A stretch of DNA of 6,574 nucleotides from Alphaproteobacteria bacterium (GTDB taxonomy: Bacteria; Pseudomonadota; Alphaproteobacteria; ATCC43930; CGMCC-115725): positions 1 to 6,574 of the forward strand of contig JAFAHP010000405.1 of assembly GCA_019237175.1 (NCBI GenBank), written 5' to 3'. Positions within the stretch are counted from its first letter, which is position 1; each line of letters begins with the position of its first letter. The notes under the pieces are model-generated. The model ran no database searches, had not been told where the DNA came from, and saw nothing but the letters and a program-made list of their open reading frames with translations. This document shows positions 5,359 to 6,574 of this stretch, piece by piece. The position numbers were made by a program, and so were the translations under genes.

Positions 5359-6290
5359 TGCTCCGGCGTGAGCGCGCAGACCGCGTCACCGTCGCCGAGT
5401 TCGATCTGAATTGTGGCATGGACGATGCCGAAATGCCGGTGCAACTCCTGCGTCATCGCGTTGAGCGTGGTATCGCCGGGATGACCGGCGGGCATCACCA
5501 GATGGCAGGTCAACGCGGTCTCGGTGGTGCTCATGCCCCAGATATGTAGATCGTGCAATCCGGCGACCCCGGGGAGAGCGGCGAGATGCGCGCGCACCGC
5601 CGCCGCGTCGACCCCTTCCGGCACCGCATCGAGCGCCAAACCGACAGCATTCTTCAGCAAATCCCAGGTCCCGATGACGATCACGAGCGAGACGACGAGG
5701 CTGACCGCCGGATCGAGCCGCAGCCATCCGCTCAGACCGATCACAATCCCGGCAATCACCACGCCCGCGCCGACCAGCGCATCGGCAGCCATGTGCAAGA
5801 AAGCGCCTTTGATGTTGAGATCGCTGCCGCGGCCCGAGGCAAATAGCGAGGCGGTTCCACCATGCACCGCGATCCCAACGGCGGCGACCCAGACGATGAT
5901 CCCGCTGTGAACCGTGACCGGATTGGCCAAGCGCAGCACTGCCTCCCATGCGATCCCGCCGGTCACGACCAGCAAAATCACCGCATTGGCCAACGCCGCG
6001 AGGATCGAGGTCGATTTCAGCCCGTAGGTGAAGCGGCCGCTCGGGCTGCGCCGGCTCAAAACCGCCGCCCCCCAGGCGAGAGCCAAGCCCAGCACGTCGC
6101 TCAAATTGTGCCCGGCATCGGCCAGCAGCGCCAGCGAATGCGACAAAACCCCGGCTGTTGCCTCGCCAACGACATAAGCGAGGTTCAGCGCGATGCCGAT
6201 GGCAAAGGCGCGCCCGTAATCGGACGGGCGGTGGCTGTGCACGCGACCTCGATGTGCGATGTGGTCGTGACCAGGAGAATCGTCCGCCAT
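5349..6290 (-). CDS. Cation diffusion facilitator family transporter (zinc/cobalt efflux)
   Basis: From the ATG at 6290 the protein has 313 residues, the normal size for CzcD/ZitB-type exporters, which swap cytoplasmic Zn2+, Co2+ or Cd2+ for protons across the inner membrane. It has a histidine-rich N-terminus (HDHIAHRGRVHSH, 8-20), about six membrane segments between residues 25 and 220, and a C-terminal cytoplasmic domain with the conserved HDLHIWGMSTTETALTCHL (246-264). The metal site reads H61/D65 in segment 2 (LADAGHNLSD) and H166/D170 in segment 5 (HMAAD), the HD-HD form typical of zinc-preferring members. A GTG at 6311 would add seven residues. I prefer 6290 because AGGGA lies about 7 nt upstream of it. 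The gene is divergent from the thiolase across a palindrome-bearing region; I saw no obvious metal-regulator operator. Confidence 0.9.
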   Translation of the reverse strand: MADDSPGHDHIAHRGRVHSHRPSDYGRAFAIGIALNLAYVVGEATAGVLSHSLALLADAGHNLSDVLGLALAWGAAVLSRRSPSGRFTYGLKSTSILAALANAVILLVVTGGIAWEAVLRLANPVTVHSGIIVWVAAVGIAVHGGTASLFASGRGSDLNIKGAFLHMAADALVGAGVVIAGIVIGLSGWLRLDPAVSLVVSLVIVIGTWDLLKNAVGLALDAVPEGVDAAAVRAHLAALPGVAGLHDLHIWGMSTTETALTCHLVMPAGHPGDTTLNAMTQELHRHFGIVHATIQIELGDGDAVCALTPEHVV

Positions 6291-6361
6291 GCGAAATCCC
6301 TTGGCGAGCACCGGCTGCTACTATAGTGCAGCGGTGCCTTTAGACGAAAAGTCGGCGGCCG

Positions 6362-6409
6362 CCCCCCACCCTCCCCTCCCCCGCAAGCGGGGGAGGGGGG
6401 GGTGGGGGG
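6362..6409. repeat. Near-perfect 23-bp G/C palindrome, REP-like
   Basis: Bases 6362-6384 pair with 6387-6409 with a single T-G wobble (6372 with 6399), around a two-base centre (AA). The order of blocks (CCCC..CACC, CCTCCCC, CCGC and their complements) matches the outer and inner stems of the element at 4262-4332, so both probably belong to one family, with this copy lacking the extra small hairpin. It lies between two divergent genes, where a terminator has no obvious use. The plus strand carries runs of 5, 8 and 6 G separated by single bases. Confidence 0.7.
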
Positions 6410-6411
6410 TC

Positions 6412-6440
6412 TTGACAGCAGCGGGCGGCCGCATGGAGAT
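6412..6440 (+). promoter_or_regulatory. Possible thiolase promoter (TTGACA box)
   Basis: A perfect TTGACA (6412-6417) follows the palindrome by two bases. At 17 nt spacing the -10 position reads GGAGAT (6435-6440), which shares only the last two bases with TATAAT. This would place a transcript start about 15-20 nt before the ribosome binding site, giving a short leader. The -35 match is good and the -10 match poor, so an activator may be needed or the box may be accidental. Confidence 0.3.
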
Positions 6441-6464
6441 GCCGGCTCAAGGAGGAACCAGCCG

Positions 6465-6574
6465 ATGCTCGACGCTTATATCTACAATGGATTGCGGACA
6501 CCTTTCGGCCGCCATGCCGGTGCTCTCGCACGAATGCGCCCCGACGACATGCTGGCGGCGGTGATCTCCGCCGT
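6465..6574 (+). CDS. Thiolase (acetyl-CoA acyltransferase family), 5' end only
   Basis: The first 36 codons are in the window and the gene runs off the right edge. The translation begins MLDAYIYNGLRTPFGRHAG and continues ALARMRPDDMLAAVISA. This is the characteristic thiolase N-terminus: the RTPFGR..GALA..RPDDL-type pattern follows the first beta strand. The catalytic Cys, His and second Cys lie beyond the window. The pattern leans to 3-oxoadipyl-CoA or acetyl-CoA acyltransferases used in aromatic or fatty-acid catabolism, but the subtype cannot be fixed from 36 residues. The start is well supported by AAGGAGGA at 6449-6456, 8 nt before the ATG. An overlapping ORF at 6289-6564 in another frame is a shadow. 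The gene is divergent from the CDF exporter. Confidence 0.8.
   Translation, partial: MLDAYIYNGLRTPFGRHAGALARMRPDDMLAAVISA

Noticed and set aside
5386..5949. 187-residue minus-strand ORF inside the CDF gene
   Set aside because: It is a frame-shifted shadow of the transporter, without membrane segments or motifs.
6300..6360. TATAGT box upstream of the CDF gene as a promoter
   Set aside because: The -10-like hexamer is reasonable but no -35-like hexamer lies at a suitable distance, so I did not list it as a feature.
6289..6564. 91-residue plus-strand ORF over the divergent region
   Set aside because: It reads through the palindrome and overlaps the thiolase start in a different frame. The thiolase frame has a strong ribosome binding site and a family motif, and this ORF has neither.
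1..6574. tRNA, rRNA, CRISPR array, insertion sequence or phage genes
   Set aside because: I saw no cloverleaf with tRNA signature bases, no regularly spaced direct repeats, and no transposase or integrase motif on either strand.

Overview
The window looks like chromosomal DNA of a high-GC alphaproteobacterium. The best guess is the Rhizobiales, near Bradyrhizobium, Rhodopseudomonas or Afipia. The grounds are strong G/C preference at third codon positions, REP-like palindromes whose ends (TTCGAG ... CTCCTCA..ATGAG and GCCCCTCACC ... GGTGAGGGGC) resemble repeats I associate with those genomes, and the gene content. This placement is inference from memory and was not searched.

Layout. (a) Positions 1-159 hold no supported gene. 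A rightward gene (160-804) encodes a membrane-anchored cyclic-nucleotide-binding protein with no visible output domain. (b) Positions 805-1108 lie between convergent genes and carry two short hairpins and an inverted pair of REP-like elements. (c) From 6290 down to 1109 seven genes run leftward in a row: a CDF zinc/cobalt exporter, an HMG-CoA lyase-family enzyme, a small GatC/AtzG-like protein, an amidase-signature hydrolase, a DUF1902 (HicB-like) antitoxin, a HicA toxin, and a luciferase-like (LLM class) flavin-dependent oxidoreductase. A compound REP-like element sits between the lyase and the small subunit. (d) Positions 6291-6464 form a divergent intergenic region with a near-perfect 23-bp G/C-rich palindrome, a TTGACA box and a strong ribosome binding site. 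These lead into the 5' end of a thiolase gene (6465 onward) that is cut by the window edge.

How the genes may work together. The small AtzG-like protein and the amidase are translationally coupled (TAATG) and probably form a GatC/GatA-like or AtzG/AtzE-like hydrolase; its substrate cannot be read from the sequence. The HMG-CoA lyase and the thiolase both belong to acyl-CoA catabolism (leucine or aromatic/ketone-type routes), but they are on opposite strands with the CDF gene between them, so a shared pathway is only plausible. The DUF1902/HicA pair is a small type II toxin-antitoxin module set between metabolic genes, with a wide 102-nt gap between antitoxin and toxin.

Most of the window is ordinary. 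The points most worth a second look are the membrane-tethered cNMP-binding protein, the amidase/small-subunit pair, the toxin-antitoxin spacing, and the architecture of the palindromic repeats. I found no sign of a wholly new multi-gene system.
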